The notes: generated by a model from the sequence alone, not told the origin. Positions 19,267-28,184 are shown, counted from the stretch's first letter. The stretch is DNA of 37,837 nucleotides from Gracilibacillus halophilus YIM-C55.5 (GCF_000359605.1 NZ_APML01000071.1:1-37837); one strand, 5' to 3'. Numbers and translations are program-made.

Positions 19267-19959
19267 CTATGCAAAAGTGGATGCATCTATTTTAACGCCA
19301 GGCCCCATTGTTGAGGAAACAGCCACATTACGTAGATAAGTTCCTTTGGCAGCTTGCGGTTTCGCTTTTACAATCGTATCAGCTAACGCATTAAAGTTAT
19401 CCGCTAATGTATTTACATCAAAGGATACTTTGCCAATTGGTACATGGATATTCCCTTGCTTATCTACTCGGTACTCTACCTTACCAGCCTTAATTTCTTG
19501 CACGGCTTTTTCAATTTCAAATGTTACTGTACCTGTCTTTGGATTTGGCATTAAGCCTTTTGGACCTAAGACGCGACCCAATTTACCCACTTCAGCCATC
19601 ATATCAGGTGTTGCTACGACTACATCAAAATCGAACCAACCTTGATTAATCTCATTGATTAAATCTTGTTCACCAACGTAGTCAGCTCCTGCTTGCTCAG
19701 CTTCTTGGGCTTTGTCGCCTTTAGCAAATACTAGAACTCTTTGTGATTTACCAGTACCATGTGGTAATACAAGTGCTCCACGAATTTGCTGGTCAGCTTT
19801 CTTCGGGTCAACTCCTAAACGGAATGCCGCTTCTACTGTTTCATCAAACTTTGCAGTAGACGCTTTTTTTACAAGTTCTAAAGCTTCATTTACTTCGTAT
19901 TGTTGTGAGCGATCAACAAGTTTTGCTGCTTCTTGTTGTCTCTTTGTTTTCTTTGCCAT
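19267..19959 (-). CDS. rplA: 50S ribosomal protein L1
   Basis: Complete 230-residue L1 opening [20 protein letters not shown], with the family signature [20 protein letters not shown] at about 125-145 and the ending [16 protein letters not shown]1 forms the mobile stalk near the E site and, when free, represses its own operon by binding the mRNA. The ATG at 19959 has an AAAGGAGG site upstream. It follows rplK after a 133-bp gap that contains a two-tier hairpin, and is co-transcribed from the rplK promoter. Confidence 0.98.
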   Translation of the reverse strand: MAKKTKRQQEAAKLVDRSQQYEVNEALELVKKASTAKFDETVEAAFRLGVDPKKADQQIRGALVLPHGTGKSQRVLVFAKGDKAQEAEQAGADYVGEQDLINEINQGWFDFDVVVATPDMMAEVGKLGRVLGPKGLMPNPKTGTVTFEIEKAVQEIKAGKVEYRVDKQGNIHVPIGKVSFDVNTLADNFNALADTIVKAKPQAAKGTYLRNVAVSSTMGPGVKIDASTFA

Positions 19960-20007
19960 GATTCGTTCCTCCTTTTGTGGTTTTAACGGTTATACCTCCC
20001 ACTTTTA

Positions 20008-20076
20008 GAAAGCGGACTGTCATAATAAAGGTTGCGATGATGAAGCTTATCCTCCACGACCGCAACCTCCGCTTTC
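20008..20076 (-). repeat. Two-tier hairpin between rplK and rplA
   Basis: GAAAGCGGA (20008-20016) pairs with TCCGCTTTC (20068-20076), and inside it GGTTGCG (20030-20036) pairs with CGCAACC (20061-20067). The two stems abut on one strand and are separated by 13 nt on the other. The structure lies just upstream of the rplA ribosome binding site. There is no T-tract, so processing, translational coupling or protein binding are possible roles. Confidence 0.6.
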
Positions 20077-20092
20077 ACTCATCCACGTGAGA

Positions 20093-20518
20093 TTAGTCTT
20101 CGATAACGATACCCATGCTACGTGCAGTACCTTCAACCATACGGGTTGCTGCTTCGACATCGGAAGCATTCAAGTCAGGCATTTTTTGTTCCGCAATTTC
20201 TTTTACTTTGTCGCTATTGACAGTTGCAACTTTATTGCGGTTCGGTTCGCCTGAAGCTGTTTCAATCCCAGCTGCTTGTTTAAGCAACACCGCTGCCGGT
20301 GGAGTTTTCGTAATAAATGTAAATGAACGGTCTTCAAATACCGTGATTTCTACCGGAATAATCATACCAGCTTGATCCTGTGTACGAGCGTTAAATTCTT
20401 TACAAAATCCCATAATATTGATACCTGCTTGACCTAGCGCCGGCCCAACTGGTGGTGCTGGATTCGCTTTTCCTGCTGGAATTTGTAGTTTTACTACTTT
20501 TTCTACTTTTTTAGCCAC
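20093..20518 (-). CDS. rplK: 50S ribosomal protein L11
   Basis: This 141-residue L11 matches the Bacillus protein from [20 protein letters not shown] through the C-terminal rRNA-binding domain ([20 protein letters not shown]) to RSMGIVIED. It binds the GTPase-associated centre of 23S rRNA, the thiostrepton target. The start chosen is GTG at 20518 (MAKKVEKV), 8 bases after AAGGAGG; the GTG three codons upstream overlaps the site. It is first in rplK-rplA and is preceded by its own promoter and a possible L1-binding hairpin. Confidence 0.97.
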   Translation of the reverse strand: MAKKVEKVVKLQIPAGKANPAPPVGPALGQAGINIMGFCKEFNARTQDQAGMIIPVEITVFEDRSFTFITKTPPAAVLLKQAAGIETASGEPNRNKVATVNSDKVKEIAEQKMPDLNASDVEAATRMVEGTARSMGIVIED

Positions 20519-20544
20519 GAGACACACCTCCTTAAGTCCGTGAT

Positions 20545-20573
20545 GTGGTAATAGGGTATATTCACCCTCCCAC
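20545..20573 (-). promoter_or_regulatory. Possible L1-binding operator in the rplK leader
   Basis: In minus-strand RNA GTGG pairs with CCAC and GGGT with ACCC, separated by an asymmetric internal loop (GA opposite TATTA). This resembles the known L1 target, two short helices joined by an asymmetric loop, found in mRNAs of L11-L1 operons. It lies about 30 nt before the rplK ribosome binding site. The match is by shape only. Confidence 0.45.
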
Positions 20574-20623
20574 TCAATTACATATGCAATTCACCTTATA
20601 CTCGAGGCATAAAGAACATAAAA

Positions 20624-20652
20624 ATTTTAGCATTATCTATCACAAAATGCAA
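20624..20652 (-). promoter_or_regulatory. sigma-A promoter of rplK-rplA
   Basis: Minus-strand TTGCAT (20652-20647), a 17-bp spacer and TAAAAT (20629-20624) with an extended TG motif (TGCTAAAAT). It lies between nusG and rplK, giving a 5' UTR of about 100 nt. Confidence 0.7.
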
Positions 20653-20686
20653 GTGTGTGGGAGAAATTCCTTATAAACATTATGAT

Positions 20687-21226
20687 TTATGATAACTTTT
20701 TAATTTGTGAAAAGTCCAACTCTACTGGCGTCTCACGCCCGAACATGTTGACATGCACTTTCACTTTCTGTTTATCTAGATCTATATTTTCAATCGTTCC
20801 TGTGAATTCTGCAAACGGGCCATCCGTTACTTCCACTGATTCTTTTACTTCGAAATCAACATCCGTTACTTTCGGTTCATCATACCCCATCCGTTTAAGT
20901 ATGCTTTCTACTTCTTCATCTAATAACGGCATTGGCTTTGTACCTGAGCCTGCTGAGCCGACAAACCCGGTAACACCTGGTGTGTTGCGTACCACATACC
21001 AAGAGTCATCAGTCATCACCATTTCAGCTAAAACGTAACCGGGGAACACTTTTTTCTTCATGACTTTCTTTTTGCCATTTTTAATTTCAGTTTCTTCGTC
21101 TTCTGGAACGAGCACGCGAAATATTTTATCTTCCATGCCCATTGATTCTAATCGTTTTTCTAAATTGGTTTTTACTTTATTTTCATAACCGGAATACGTA
21201 TGCACGACATACCATCTTTTTTCCAT
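20687..21226 (-). CDS. nusG: Transcription termination/antitermination factor NusG
   Basis: Complete 179-residue NusG. The NGN domain opens KRWYVVHTYSGYENKVK and contains KKKVFPGYVLAEM and VRNTPGVTGFVG; a linker leads to the C-terminal KOW domain (VTDGPFAEFTGTIENIDLDK). NusG binds the RNA polymerase clamp and links transcription to Rho or S10; in Bacillus it also promotes sequence-specific pausing. The ATG at 21226 is preceded by a GGGAGGG-rich stretch at a somewhat long distance. It lies between the secE terminator and the rplK promoter; I could not identify a convincing promoter of its own in the 230-bp gap upstream. Confidence 0.98.
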   Translation of the reverse strand: MEKRWYVVHTYSGYENKVKTNLEKRLESMGMEDKIFRVLVPEDEETEIKNGKKKVMKKKVFPGYVLAEMVMTDDSWYVVRNTPGVTGFVGSAGSGTKPMPLLDEEVESILKRMGYDEPKVTDVDFEVKESVEVTDGPFAEFTGTIENIDLDKQKVKVHVNMFGRETPVELDFSQIKKLS

Positions 21227-21390
21227 GACAGGGGCTTAACTCGCCCTTCCCTCCCTTTATAAAATCTAGTCATTATGAACATTTACGCTAATGGCGAACG
21301 ATCGACAAAAGCACTCAAAGCAAAAATACAAAAACAAATGTCTAGTATTAGATACAGTGCTTTCGACATATATATTCTTTTCTCCCAATG

Positions 21391-21411
21391 AAAAAACCCG
21401 CTAAACGGGTT
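21391..21411 (-). terminator. Terminator after secE
   Basis: On the minus strand AACCCG (21411-21406) pairs with CGGGTT (21400-21395) across a 5-nt loop, followed by a T-run. It lies 46 bp after the secE stop codon and may be partial, since nusG downstream usually shares the secE transcript. Confidence 0.65.
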
Positions 21412-21456
21412 CGTCGTCAACTTATTTATTTACATTATAACATATAAGAACGAAGA

Positions 21457-21636
21457 TTATTCAAACAACATGTTAAGAAGTTGTGTGATTCCTAAATCGA
21501 TAAGTGCAAAAAAGACAGTTACAAAAAGAACAGTAAGAATGACAGTAATCGTATAACGAGTAAGTTCACGTCCTTTTGGCCATGATACTTTTTTCATCTC
21601 ACGATTTACATTCTTTAAAAAAGTCACTGGTTTCAC
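21457..21636 (-). CDS. secE: Preprotein translocase subunit SecE
   Basis: This 59-residue SecE has exactly the B. subtilis length. The amphipathic helix carries the signature VNREMKKVSWPKGRELTRYT, followed by a single transmembrane helix (about 30-52). It clamps SecY in the SecYEG translocon. The start chosen is GTG at 21636 (MKPVTFLKN), 8 bases after GGAGG; a TTG five codons upstream overlaps that site. It follows rpmGB by 38 bp and ends in a hairpin terminator before nusG. Confidence 0.95.
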   Translation of the reverse strand: MKPVTFLKNVNREMKKVSWPKGRELTRYTITVILTVLFVTVFFALIDLGITQLLNMLFE

Positions 21637-21674
21637 AGAAGGTACCTCCAAACTATCAACTTCTATCGCAATAA

Positions 21675-21821
21675 CTATTTTGTCTCACGATGAATGGTAT
21701 GCCGCTTACACGTTTTACAAAACTTCATGATTTCCATTCGACGTTGGTCTGATCTATTTTTTTCGGTCGTATAATTCCGATGGTGGCAAATCTCACAAGC
21801 TAAATGTACTTTATGACCCAA
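21675..21821 (-). CDS. rpmGB: 50S ribosomal protein L33 (zinc-binding form)
   Basis: This short gene encodes 48 residues from a TTG at 21821 ([12 protein letters not shown]) to a TAG at 21675. It has two CxxC pairs, C9/C12 and C35/C38, so it is a zinc-binding C+ L33, with the family-typical RNYTTEKN. L33 sits near the E site of the 50S subunit. GGAG lies 4-5 bases before the TTG. It has a strong promoter at 21863-21891 and precedes secE, the same position as rpmGB in B. subtilis. Confidence 0.9.
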   Translation of the reverse strand: MGHKVHLACEICHHRNYTTEKNRSDQRRMEIMKFCKTCKRHTIHRETK

Positions 21822-21862
21822 GTTTCTCCACTCCAAACACAGAGGGATTTTTAACTTCTACT

Positions 21863-21891
21863 AATGTAGCATGGTTATATAAGGCTGTCAA
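21863..21891 (-). promoter_or_regulatory. sigma-A promoter of rpmGB-secE
   Basis: A perfect TTGACA (21891-21886), a 17-bp spacer and TACATT (21868-21863) with an extended TG (TGCTACATT) on the minus strand, just downstream of sigH. Confidence 0.75.
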
Positions 21892-21918
21892 ACTTCTATT
21901 AAGAGAATCATGCTATCG

Positions 21919-22560
21919 TTAAGTAATCTGAATATCGCTATCTTCTAAGAATTTTTCCAACTTTCGCTTCACTCGCTGGAGCGCATTATCTATCGACTTC
22001 ACATGACGATTTAATTCTTCAGAGATATCTTGATAGGTTTTCCCTTCTAAATATAAAAGAAGTACATCTCGTTCTAAATCGCTTAGAATTTCTGCCAATT
22101 GATGTTCCATATCTCCGTACTTCTCTCGATTTACAATAAGTTCCTGTGGATCAACAGCGATCGTCGCTTCAATCACATCGATCAATGTTCGATCTGAATC
22201 TTCATCATAAATCGGCTTGTCTAAAGAAATATAGGAATTAAGCGGCGTATGCTTTTGTCTTGTTGCTGTCTTGATCGCAGTAATAATTTGCCTTGTAATA
22301 CAAAGCTCAGCGAATGCCTTAAATGACGAAAGCTTGTCTAACTCATAATCACGAATCGCTTTATATAAGCCAATCATACCTTCTTGGGCAATATCTTCAT
22401 GATCTGCTCCAACAAGAAAATACGTCTTTGATTTCGCTCGGACAAACGCTCTGTATTTTTGAATTAAATAATCTAAAGCTAGAGTGTTCCCTTTTTGTAC
22501 CAATAGAATCAATTCATTGTCATCCATCGACTGAAAAGCATTACTGTTTTCATTATGCAT
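21919..22560 (-). CDS. sigH: RNA polymerase sigma-H factor
   Basis: This 213-residue sigma-70 family protein matches B. subtilis SigH. Region 2 holds DHEDIAQEGMIGLYKAIRDY and FKAFAELCITRQIITAIKTA, and region 4 the helix-turn-helix ending RHVKSIDNALQRVKRKLEK. SigH drives transition-state and early sporulation genes, and competence genes in some species. The start is uncertain: I use ATG at 22560, but the nearest GGAGG is about 16 bases upstream. An ATA codon 7 bases after GGAGG, in frame, is a non-standard alternative that would add three residues. It has its own promoter at 22625-22654. Confidence 0.95.
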   Translation of the reverse strand: MHNENSNAFQSMDDNELILLVQKGNTLALDYLIQKYRAFVRAKSKTYFLVGADHEDIAQEGMIGLYKAIRDYELDKLSSFKAFAELCITRQIITAIKTATRQKHTPLNSYISLDKPIYDEDSDRTLIDVIEATIAVDPQELIVNREKYGDMEHQLAEILSDLERDVLLLYLEGKTYQDISEELNRHVKSIDNALQRVKRKLEKFLEDSDIQIT

Positions 22561-22624
22561 GGCGGTTATCGGAACTCCTCCTGCGACTGCCAAAAAATTA
22601 GAATATTAGACTAATAATAGCAAT

Positions 22625-22654
22625 ATTATACAGGAAGCGCTTTTATTCCGTCAA
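22625..22654 (-). promoter_or_regulatory. sigma-A promoter of sigH
   Basis: Minus-strand TTGACG (22654-22649), an 18-bp spacer and a perfect TATAAT (22630-22625), directly after the rae1 stop codon. In B. subtilis the sigH promoter is sigma-A dependent and repressed by AbrB; an AbrB site cannot be recognised by eye. Confidence 0.75.
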
Positions 22655-22666
22655 CATACACCCTCA

Positions 22667-23176
22667 TTACTTATCTCCACGTCGCCACTTTTCAAAAAGG
22701 CGCATTGTCGCAGCATCGAGTGGGATTCTACTTCGTATTTGGTCCTGTTGATGCGTTTGAATATCGCGTGCAATTTCTTTTTGAATGTTATTGATTTCAA
22801 TTTTGAGTTCCCTTGCTGACATTCGAAATGCTCCTTGTGCAAAAATGGTGCGCTGCTCTGTATAATCGGATGTAGCTACAAACACCTTCGTTTTTACATT
22901 TTTAAAATTCTTAATCAAACGTTCTATACATTGATCAGCAGTCTCGTTTTCTTTAGTGAAGATGACTTCCACTTTATATTGCTTTTGGTGACTCTCCGTT
23001 CCTCTCACATCATACGCATCAAAAACAATGATGACTTTTCGTTTCCTATACGCTTGGTATTCAGCCATTTGATCGATTAATTTTAGCCTTGCTTGTTCTA
23101 AATCTTTATTTCTTAATTGCGTTAATTCATCCCAAGCTCCAATCATGTTGTATCCGTCAACTAAGAGTACATCCAT
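22667..23176 (-). CDS. rae1: Ribosome-associated NYN-domain endoribonuclease Rae1 (YacP)
   Basis: This 169-residue NYN/PIN-like nuclease opens MDVLLVDGYNMIGAWDEL, with further acidic active-site segments IIVFDAYDVRG and FTKENETADQCIERL, and VATSDYTEQ near the middle, all as in B. subtilis YacP/Rae1. Rae1 enters the ribosomal A site and cleaves certain mRNAs during translation. The ATG at 23176 overlaps the rlmB stop as TGATG, so translation is coupled. The C-terminus ends KWRRGDK as in relatives. It is the last gene before the sigH promoter. Confidence 0.95.
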   Translation of the reverse strand: MDVLLVDGYNMIGAWDELTQLRNKDLEQARLKLIDQMAEYQAYRKRKVIIVFDAYDVRGTESHQKQYKVEVIFTKENETADQCIERLIKNFKNVKTKVFVATSDYTEQRTIFAQGAFRMSARELKIEINNIQKEIARDIQTHQQDQIRSRIPLDAATMRLFEKWRRGDK

Positions 23177-23922
23177 CACGATTCACCAACTGGATATCTG
23201 TTTCTATACACTTCATACATCAGTAATGAGCTCGCTACAGAAGCATTGAGTGAAGACACATGGCCATGTAACGGAATTTGTACCGTCCAATCACATGTTT
23301 TCAGAACAAGCTGGCTCACCCCTTTGCCTTCATTACCGATCACAAGCGCGAGAGGTAATTCGCCATCTAAATGACGATAATCCTCAGAAGCAGTCGCTGC
23401 TGTTCCAACAACCCACACCCCTTCTTCTTTTAACTGCTCAATGGTTTGACGAATGTTAGTCACTCTTGCTACTGGTACGTGTTCGATCGCACCCACTGAT
23501 GTCTTTGCAACGGTGGCTGTTAAACCAACTGATCTTCTTTTCGGAATAATGACCCCATGCACTCCCGTAGCATCGGCTGTTCTTAAAATAGAACCAAGGT
23601 TATGAGGATCTTCAATTTCATCGAGAATTAAAAAAAACGGTGCTTCATTTTTTTCTCTAGCGCGGACTAATAGATCTTCGACGTCTGCATATTCATAAGC
23701 AGAGACGAGAGCTGCGATACCTTGATGATTCCCTGATACCATTTGATCCAGCTTTTTTTTCGGAACTTGTTGTAAGGTCGTATTCGATTGTTTCGTGAAG
23801 GCTTTGACTTTTTTGACAAAAGCAGGTTGTATATGATCAGCCATATATACTTTCTCAATGGAATGCTGCGATTGTAATGCTTCGATGACTGTGTTTTTTC
23901 CTATGATCCATTCCTTACTCAA
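23176..23922 (-). CDS. rlmB: 23S rRNA (guanosine-2'-O)-methyltransferase RlmB
   Basis: This 248-residue SpoU/TrmH-family enzyme has an N-terminal substrate-binding domain (EWIIGKNTVIEAL) and the three knotted-fold motifs: NLGSILRTADATG, ALVIGNEGKGVSQL and PLHGHVSSLNASVASSLLMY. It 2'-O-methylates G2251 (E. coli numbering) in the 23S P loop using SAM. The start chosen is TTG at 23922, about 9 bases after AAAGGGG, overlapping the end of mrnC by 8 bp; a longer start upstream lies inside mrnC. It overlaps rae1 by one base. Confidence 0.95.
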   Translation of the reverse strand: MSKEWIIGKNTVIEALQSQHSIEKVYMADHIQPAFVKKVKAFTKQSNTTLQQVPKKKLDQMVSGNHQGIAALVSAYEYADVEDLLVRAREKNEAPFFLILDEIEDPHNLGSILRTADATGVHGVIIPKRRSVGLTATVAKTSVGAIEHVPVARVTNIRQTIEQLKEEGVWVVGTAATASEDYRHLDGELPLALVIGNEGKGVSQLVLKTCDWTVQIPLHGHVSSLNASVASSLLMYEVYRNRYPVGES

Positions 23923-24322
23923 TGTCACTCGCCCCTTTCTCGATGTGATCAATCGCACGATGGATTAATGACTCTAATCGCTGGTGTTGTCCAGCTAAGT
24001 AAAGAAAACCCATCAGTGCTTCAAAAGCAGTGCTATACCGATAAGCTTGTACCGTTGTATGTTTAGGGACAGATCCTGCCTTTGCATTCCGCCCCCGTCG
24101 TACAACTGCTAATTCTTCGTTAGATAACTGGCCATGTTCAATCCATTCATGAATCACTGCCGCTTGCGCTTCTGCATTCACAAAGCGAACCGCTGATTGG
24201 TGAAGTTGTTTCACTTTTACTTTCCCTTGTGAAATGAGGTGTTCTCGAACATGCTTTTCATAAACAGCATCACCCATATAAGCGAGGGTTACACTTTTCA
24301 TTTGTTTCACATCCGGTTTCAT
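23915..24322 (-). CDS. mrnC: Mini-ribonuclease III
   Basis: This 135-residue protein has the RNase III catalytic domain without a dsRNA-binding domain, as in all Mini-III enzymes. The signature AYMGDAVYEKHVREHL lies at about 14-29, and STAFEALMGFLYLAGQ at about 97-112 supplies the second acidic pair. In Bacillus, Mini-III matures the 23S rRNA ends together with L3. The ATG at 24322 overlaps the cysS stop codon (TAATG), and the gene overlaps rlmB downstream, showing tight coupling in cysE-cysS-mrnC-rlmB-rae1. Confidence 0.97.
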   Translation of the reverse strand: MKPDVKQMKSVTLAYMGDAVYEKHVREHLISQGKVKVKQLHQSAVRFVNAEAQAAVIHEWIEHGQLSNEELAVVRRGRNAKAGSVPKHTTVQAYRYSTAFEALMGFLYLAGQHQRLESLIHRAIDHIEKGASDIE

Positions 24323-25725
24323 TATAGCCCCCGTTTCCAGCGAGTTCCTTGTGGTGTATCTTCTAGAATAATGCCTTTGTCCTTCAAATCATCACGAATT
24401 TTGTCTGCTAACGCGAAGTTCTTCTCTTGTCTCGCTTGTTTACGTTCTGCAATTAATTGTTCTATTTCTTCGTCTAGTAGTTCATCATCTGCGTCAATCG
24501 AGATCCCTAGTACTTGCATCGATTCCTTTAACAACTGTTGAAAAGCATCAATAACTTTCGTATGTGTTTGCTTTTCTTGCAAGTAGACATTTGCTTCTTT
24601 CACGAGGTCGAAAATAACAGCAATCGCATTCGCCGTATTAAAGTCGTCATCCATTTCTTTTTCAAACTTTTGTTGTAATGCATCGACTTTCGTGAGCCAC
24701 ACATCTGTATCATCGGTAAGATCGACGCTTGCTTTCTTTCGGTGTTCTAAATTTTCATAAACATTTATGATGCGTTGAAAACTACTTTTCGCACCTTCTA
24801 GCAATTCATCACTGAAGTTAATTGGATGACGATAATGAACACTAAGCATGAAAAAACGCACGACTTTCGGGTCATGTTGTTGGATTAAATCGTGTGCAAG
24901 TACCACGTTACCTAGTGACTTTGACATTTTTTCATTGTCAATATTAATATAACCATTATGCATCCAATAATTAGCAAACGTCTGTTCATTTTGCGCTTCC
25001 GATTGGGCAATTTCATTCTCGTGATGAGGAAAAGCTAAGTCTTGACCACCCGCATGAATATCAATCGTATCACCAAGATATTTCTTAGCCATTGCTGAGC
25101 ACTCAATGTGCCAGCCTGGACGGCCCTGTCCCCAAGGAGAAGACCAGGCTATTTCTCCTTCTTTCGCTTGTTTCCATAACGCAAAGTCTAACGGATCCTG
25201 TTTTTTCTCACCTACTTGAATACGTGCACCTGACCGTAGTTCGTCAATCGACTGATGCGAAAGTTTGCCATATTCATCAAAAGAACGTGTCTTAAAGTAC
25301 ACATCACCATTCGCTTCATAGGCATGCCCTTTATCAATCAATGTTTGAATAAACATGATAATATCATCCATGGTCTCTGTGACACGTGGGTGATATACAG
25401 CTTCTTTTACACCCAATGCGCCCACATCTTCTTTGTAAGCTTGAATGAATCGCTCGGCAATTGTTGGCACTTCTTCTCCTAACTCATTAGCAGCTTGAAT
25501 TAATTTATCGTCAACATCCGTAAAGTTCAACACATAATCCACATTGTACCCTCGATATTCGAAATAGCGACGTACTGTATCGAAAACAATCGCAGGGCGA
25601 GCGTTGCCAATATGAATGTAATTATACACCGTTGGCCCACATACATACATTTTTACACGATTGGGCTCAATAGGCGTGAACGTTTCTTTTTCTCTTGTTA
25701 ACGTATTGAATATACGAATCGCCAT
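24322..25725 (-). CDS. cysS: Cysteinyl-tRNA synthetase
   Basis: Complete 467-residue class I synthetase. The HIGH-type motif is HIGN at about 38-41, the KMSKS loop is exact at about 266-270, and zinc ligands C29, C209, H234 and E238 are in the expected contexts ([28 protein letters not shown]). A C-terminal anticodon-binding helical region follows. It charges tRNA-Cys. The ATG at 25725 is one base after the cysE stop codon, and mrnC overlaps its end. Regulation is expected through the Cys T-box upstream of cysE, pairing cysteine synthesis with its use. Confidence 0.98.
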   Translation of the reverse strand: MAIRIFNTLTREKETFTPIEPNRVKMYVCGPTVYNYIHIGNARPAIVFDTVRRYFEYRGYNVDYVLNFTDVDDKLIQAANELGEEVPTIAERFIQAYKEDVGALGVKEAVYHPRVTETMDDIIMFIQTLIDKGHAYEANGDVYFKTRSFDEYGKLSHQSIDELRSGARIQVGEKKQDPLDFALWKQAKEGEIAWSSPWGQGRPGWHIECSAMAKKYLGDTIDIHAGGQDLAFPHHENEIAQSEAQNEQTFANYWMHNGYINIDNEKMSKSLGNVVLAHDLIQQHDPKVVRFFMLSVHYRHPINFSDELLEGAKSSFQRIINVYENLEHRKKASVDLTDDTDVWLTKVDALQQKFEKEMDDDFNTANAIAVIFDLVKEANVYLQEKQTHTKVIDAFQQLLKESMQVLGISIDADDELLDEEIEQLIAERKQARQEKNFALADKIRDDLKDKGIILEDTPQGTRWKRGL

Positions 25726-25726
25726 T

Positions 25727-26377
25727 CTACTTCTCTCCTTTTTTCAGTGATTTGATTTCTTGCTTCAATGTTTCTATTTCGGATTCCATTTCTTTTAATA
25801 CTTCACTCACCGGATCTGGCAATTTGTGATGATCTAAATCTTTACGTACTTTTTCACCATTTTGAACGACGATCCTTCCAGGGATTCCGACGACCGTTGA
25901 ATGATCAGGCACATCTTTAAGCACAACAGATCCTGCACCTACCTTAGAATTTTCGCCGATCGTAATCGAACCGAGCACCTTCGCACCCGTAGCCACAAGC
26001 GCATGATCTTTAATTGTTGGATGACGTTTTCCCTTTTCTTTACCTGTACCGCCTAATGTGACACCTTGATAGATTGTGACATGATCACCAATTTCACATG
26101 TCTCACCGATGACAACACCCATACCGTGATCGATGAAAAAGCGACGGCCAATTTTGGCTCCTGGATGGATTTCGATACCAGTAAAAAATCGGCTAATTTG
26201 TGAGATCACTCGGGCAATGAAGAAAAACTTCTTCCGGTAAAGGGCATGAGCAATACGATGTGACCAAATCGCGTGTACTCCTGAATACGTTAAGCATACT
26301 TCTACATACGTCCTTGCCGCTGGATCTTGATCAAATACGACATCAATATCCTGTTTTAACATTCGAAAAAATCCCAT
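25727..26377 (-). CDS. cysE: Serine O-acetyltransferase
   Basis: This 216-residue CysE transfers acetyl from acetyl-CoA to serine, the first step of cysteine synthesis. After an N-terminal helical region it forms the left-handed beta-helix of hexapeptide repeats, with [40 protein letters not shown] and [18 protein letters not shown]. The C-terminal tail ends in a charged coiled-coil-like stretch ([18 protein letters not shown]). The ATG at 26377 follows AAGGGGG. It lies directly downstream of a Cys-specific T-box and one base before cysS. Confidence 0.97.
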   Translation of the reverse strand: MGFFRMLKQDIDVVFDQDPAARTYVEVCLTYSGVHAIWSHRIAHALYRKKFFFIARVISQISRFFTGIEIHPGAKIGRRFFIDHGMGVVIGETCEIGDHVTIYQGVTLGGTGKEKGKRHPTIKDHALVATGAKVLGSITIGENSKVGAGSVVLKDVPDHSTVVGIPGRIVVQNGEKVRKDLDHHKLPDPVSEVLKEMESEIETLKQEIKSLKKGEK

Positions 26378-26444
26378 ATTGTCATCCCCCTTCTCCTATC
26401 ATCCTTTGTATCAAATCGCATGTAAAAAAACTGAAACCATAATT

Positions 26445-26685
26445 AAAAAAGCGTCTCTGTGCTCTTTGGCACAGAGACGCTTTCTTTGCGCGGTCCCACT
26501 CTGTTTAAGGTTGATACCTTCCCTTTTATCTGATAACGGCAGATGACCGCTTTGCCCTACTTTTCGGTTCAGACAAACACTCCGAGGTGCATTTCAAAAG
26601 TACGAACTCTAACCACTTCCAGCCACTGGTGGTATTCTCTGAGAGAGTCGAAACTTTTTACTTCTCCTCTTCGACGTTTCTTCAT
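26445..26685 (-). promoter_or_regulatory. Cysteine-specific T-box riboswitch
   Basis: The 344-bp gap between gltX and cysE is a T-box leader. Stem I carries the specifier UGC for Cys (26591-26589, in the context GAAATGCACC). The conserved T-box sequence reads GTGGGACCGCG (26499-26489). The intrinsic terminator pairs GCGTCTCTGTGC with GCACAGAGACGC (12 bp) followed by six T (26480-26445). Uncharged tRNA-Cys should pair with specifier and T-box, favour the antiterminator and switch on cysE-cysS and the genes behind them. Confidence 0.95.
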
Positions 26686-26689
26686 ATTT

Positions 26690-26718
26690 ATTATATCTCA
26701 ATCATGACTTCGTGTGAC
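26690..26718 (-). promoter_or_regulatory. Candidate promoter of the T-box/cysE operon
   Basis: A perfect TATAAT (26695-26690) lies on the minus strand just after the gltX stop codon, placing the start right before T-box stem I. The -35 at 17 bp is GTCACA, matching four of six consensus bases, so the element is only moderately supported. Confidence 0.5.
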
Positions 26719-26721
26719 ACT

Positions 26722-28184
26722 TTACAGCATGTCAATGACTTGTTGCAAGCGTGTTTGAATCGTACTTTTGCCTAAAAGAGCAATGGCTTGTGGTAATTCA
26801 GGGCCATGAGCTTGTCCTGTCGTTGCTACACGTATCGGCATAAATAACTGTTTCCCTTTGTGCCCTGTTTGTTTTTGCGTTGCTTTAATTTGTGCCTTCA
26901 CATCCTCAGGCGTTAACTCATCAAGAGACGCAATATGCTCAGAAAACGAACGTAGTACTTCTGGCACCTGTTCTCCGCTCAGTACTTCTTTTGCCGATTC
27001 ATCATAGGCGATTTCCTTTTTGAAAAACAGTTCTGTTAATTCGACAATCTCTGCGCCATACGATAATTGATCTTGATAAATAGCGATAAGTTTTTCAGCC
27101 CAATCACGTGTATCTTGATCCATATCTTCTGGTAACCGGCCTTGCTCCACAAGATGTGGTAAAGCAAGTTCAACCACTTGATCTCGTTCACATGCTTTTA
27201 TATATTGATTATTCATCCAACGTAGTTTGGCTGGGTCAAAGACAGCTGGTGATGTTGACAGTCGCTCAGGATCAAAGATTTCGATAAATTCTTGCTTACT
27301 AAAGAGCTCTTCTTCCCCAACAGGTGACCAACCGAGTAATGTAATAAAGTTAAATAATGCTTCAGGCAAATACCCTAAATTCTTGTATTGCTCAATAAAT
27401 TGTAAAATGTGCTCATCACGCTTACTTAACTTTTTCCGTTGTTCATTTAAGATCAGTGTCATATGTCCATATTTCGGCGCTTCCCAACCGAATGCTTCAT
27501 AAATCATCATCTGTTTTGGCGTGTTGGAAATGTGCTCTTCACCGCGTAATACATGGCTGACCTCCATTAAATGGTCATCAATGGCTACAGCAAAATTATA
27601 TGTCGCATGCCATTTTTCTTTACAATCACCCAATCACCGAAATCACTGGATTCGAATGTGATTTTGCCACGAACCATATCATAGAACGTATAGGTTTCGT
27701 TATCCGGCACGCGAAAGCGAATACTTGGCTGTCTTCCTTCCGCTTCAAATTGGTCTATCTGCTCTTTGGTTAAGTTTCGGTGCGCACCAGAGTATTTTGG
27801 CACTTGACCATTCGCTCGTTGTTCCTCACGTTCTTGATCTAATTCTTCTTCTGTCATATAGCACTTATAAGCTAACCCACGATCCAACAATTCATTAATA
27901 TATTGTTGGTAAATTTCTAGCCGCTCTGATTGACGATAAGGACCGTATGTACCACCGATGTCTGGACCTTCATCCCATTCAATCCCTAACCAGTTTAAAT
28001 AGCTGAGTTGACTTTGTTCGCCACCTTCGACATTGCGTTTTTCATCAGTATCCTCTGTGCGAATTATAAAATGACCATTCATGTGTCGCGCAAATAAATA
28101 ATTAAATAGAGCCGTACGCGCATTGCCTATATGCAATTGACCTGTTGGACTTGGCGCATACCGGACCCGTACATCGTTTGCCAT
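26722..28184 (-). CDS. gltX: Glutamyl-tRNA synthetase, interrupted by a one-base frameshift
   Basis: The class I synthetase is split into two overlapping frames. The first starts at ATG 28184 ([15 protein letters not shown], with HIGN) and runs through [10 protein letters not shown] to a TAG at 27587-27585. The second resumes with [11 protein letters not shown] and carries [15 protein letters not shown] and the KLSKR loop to the end. Restoring one base within about 27601-27614 (for example GGCCATGCG instead of GGCATGCG) yields a normal chain of about 487 residues. Bacillaceae lack GlnRS, so this enzyme charges both tRNA-Glu and tRNA-Gln and is essential; a sequencing error is more likely than a pseudogene. 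It lies between ispF and the Cys T-box. Confidence 0.93.

Noticed and set aside
22625-22654. Catabolite-response element in the sigH promoter (GGAAGCGCTTTT)
   Set aside because: It deviates from the cre consensus in about three key positions; I would not call CcpA control from it.
27585-27633. Programmed -1 frameshift in gltX
   Set aside because: No X XXY YYZ heptamer in the overlap and no obvious stimulatory stem; a missing base is far simpler.
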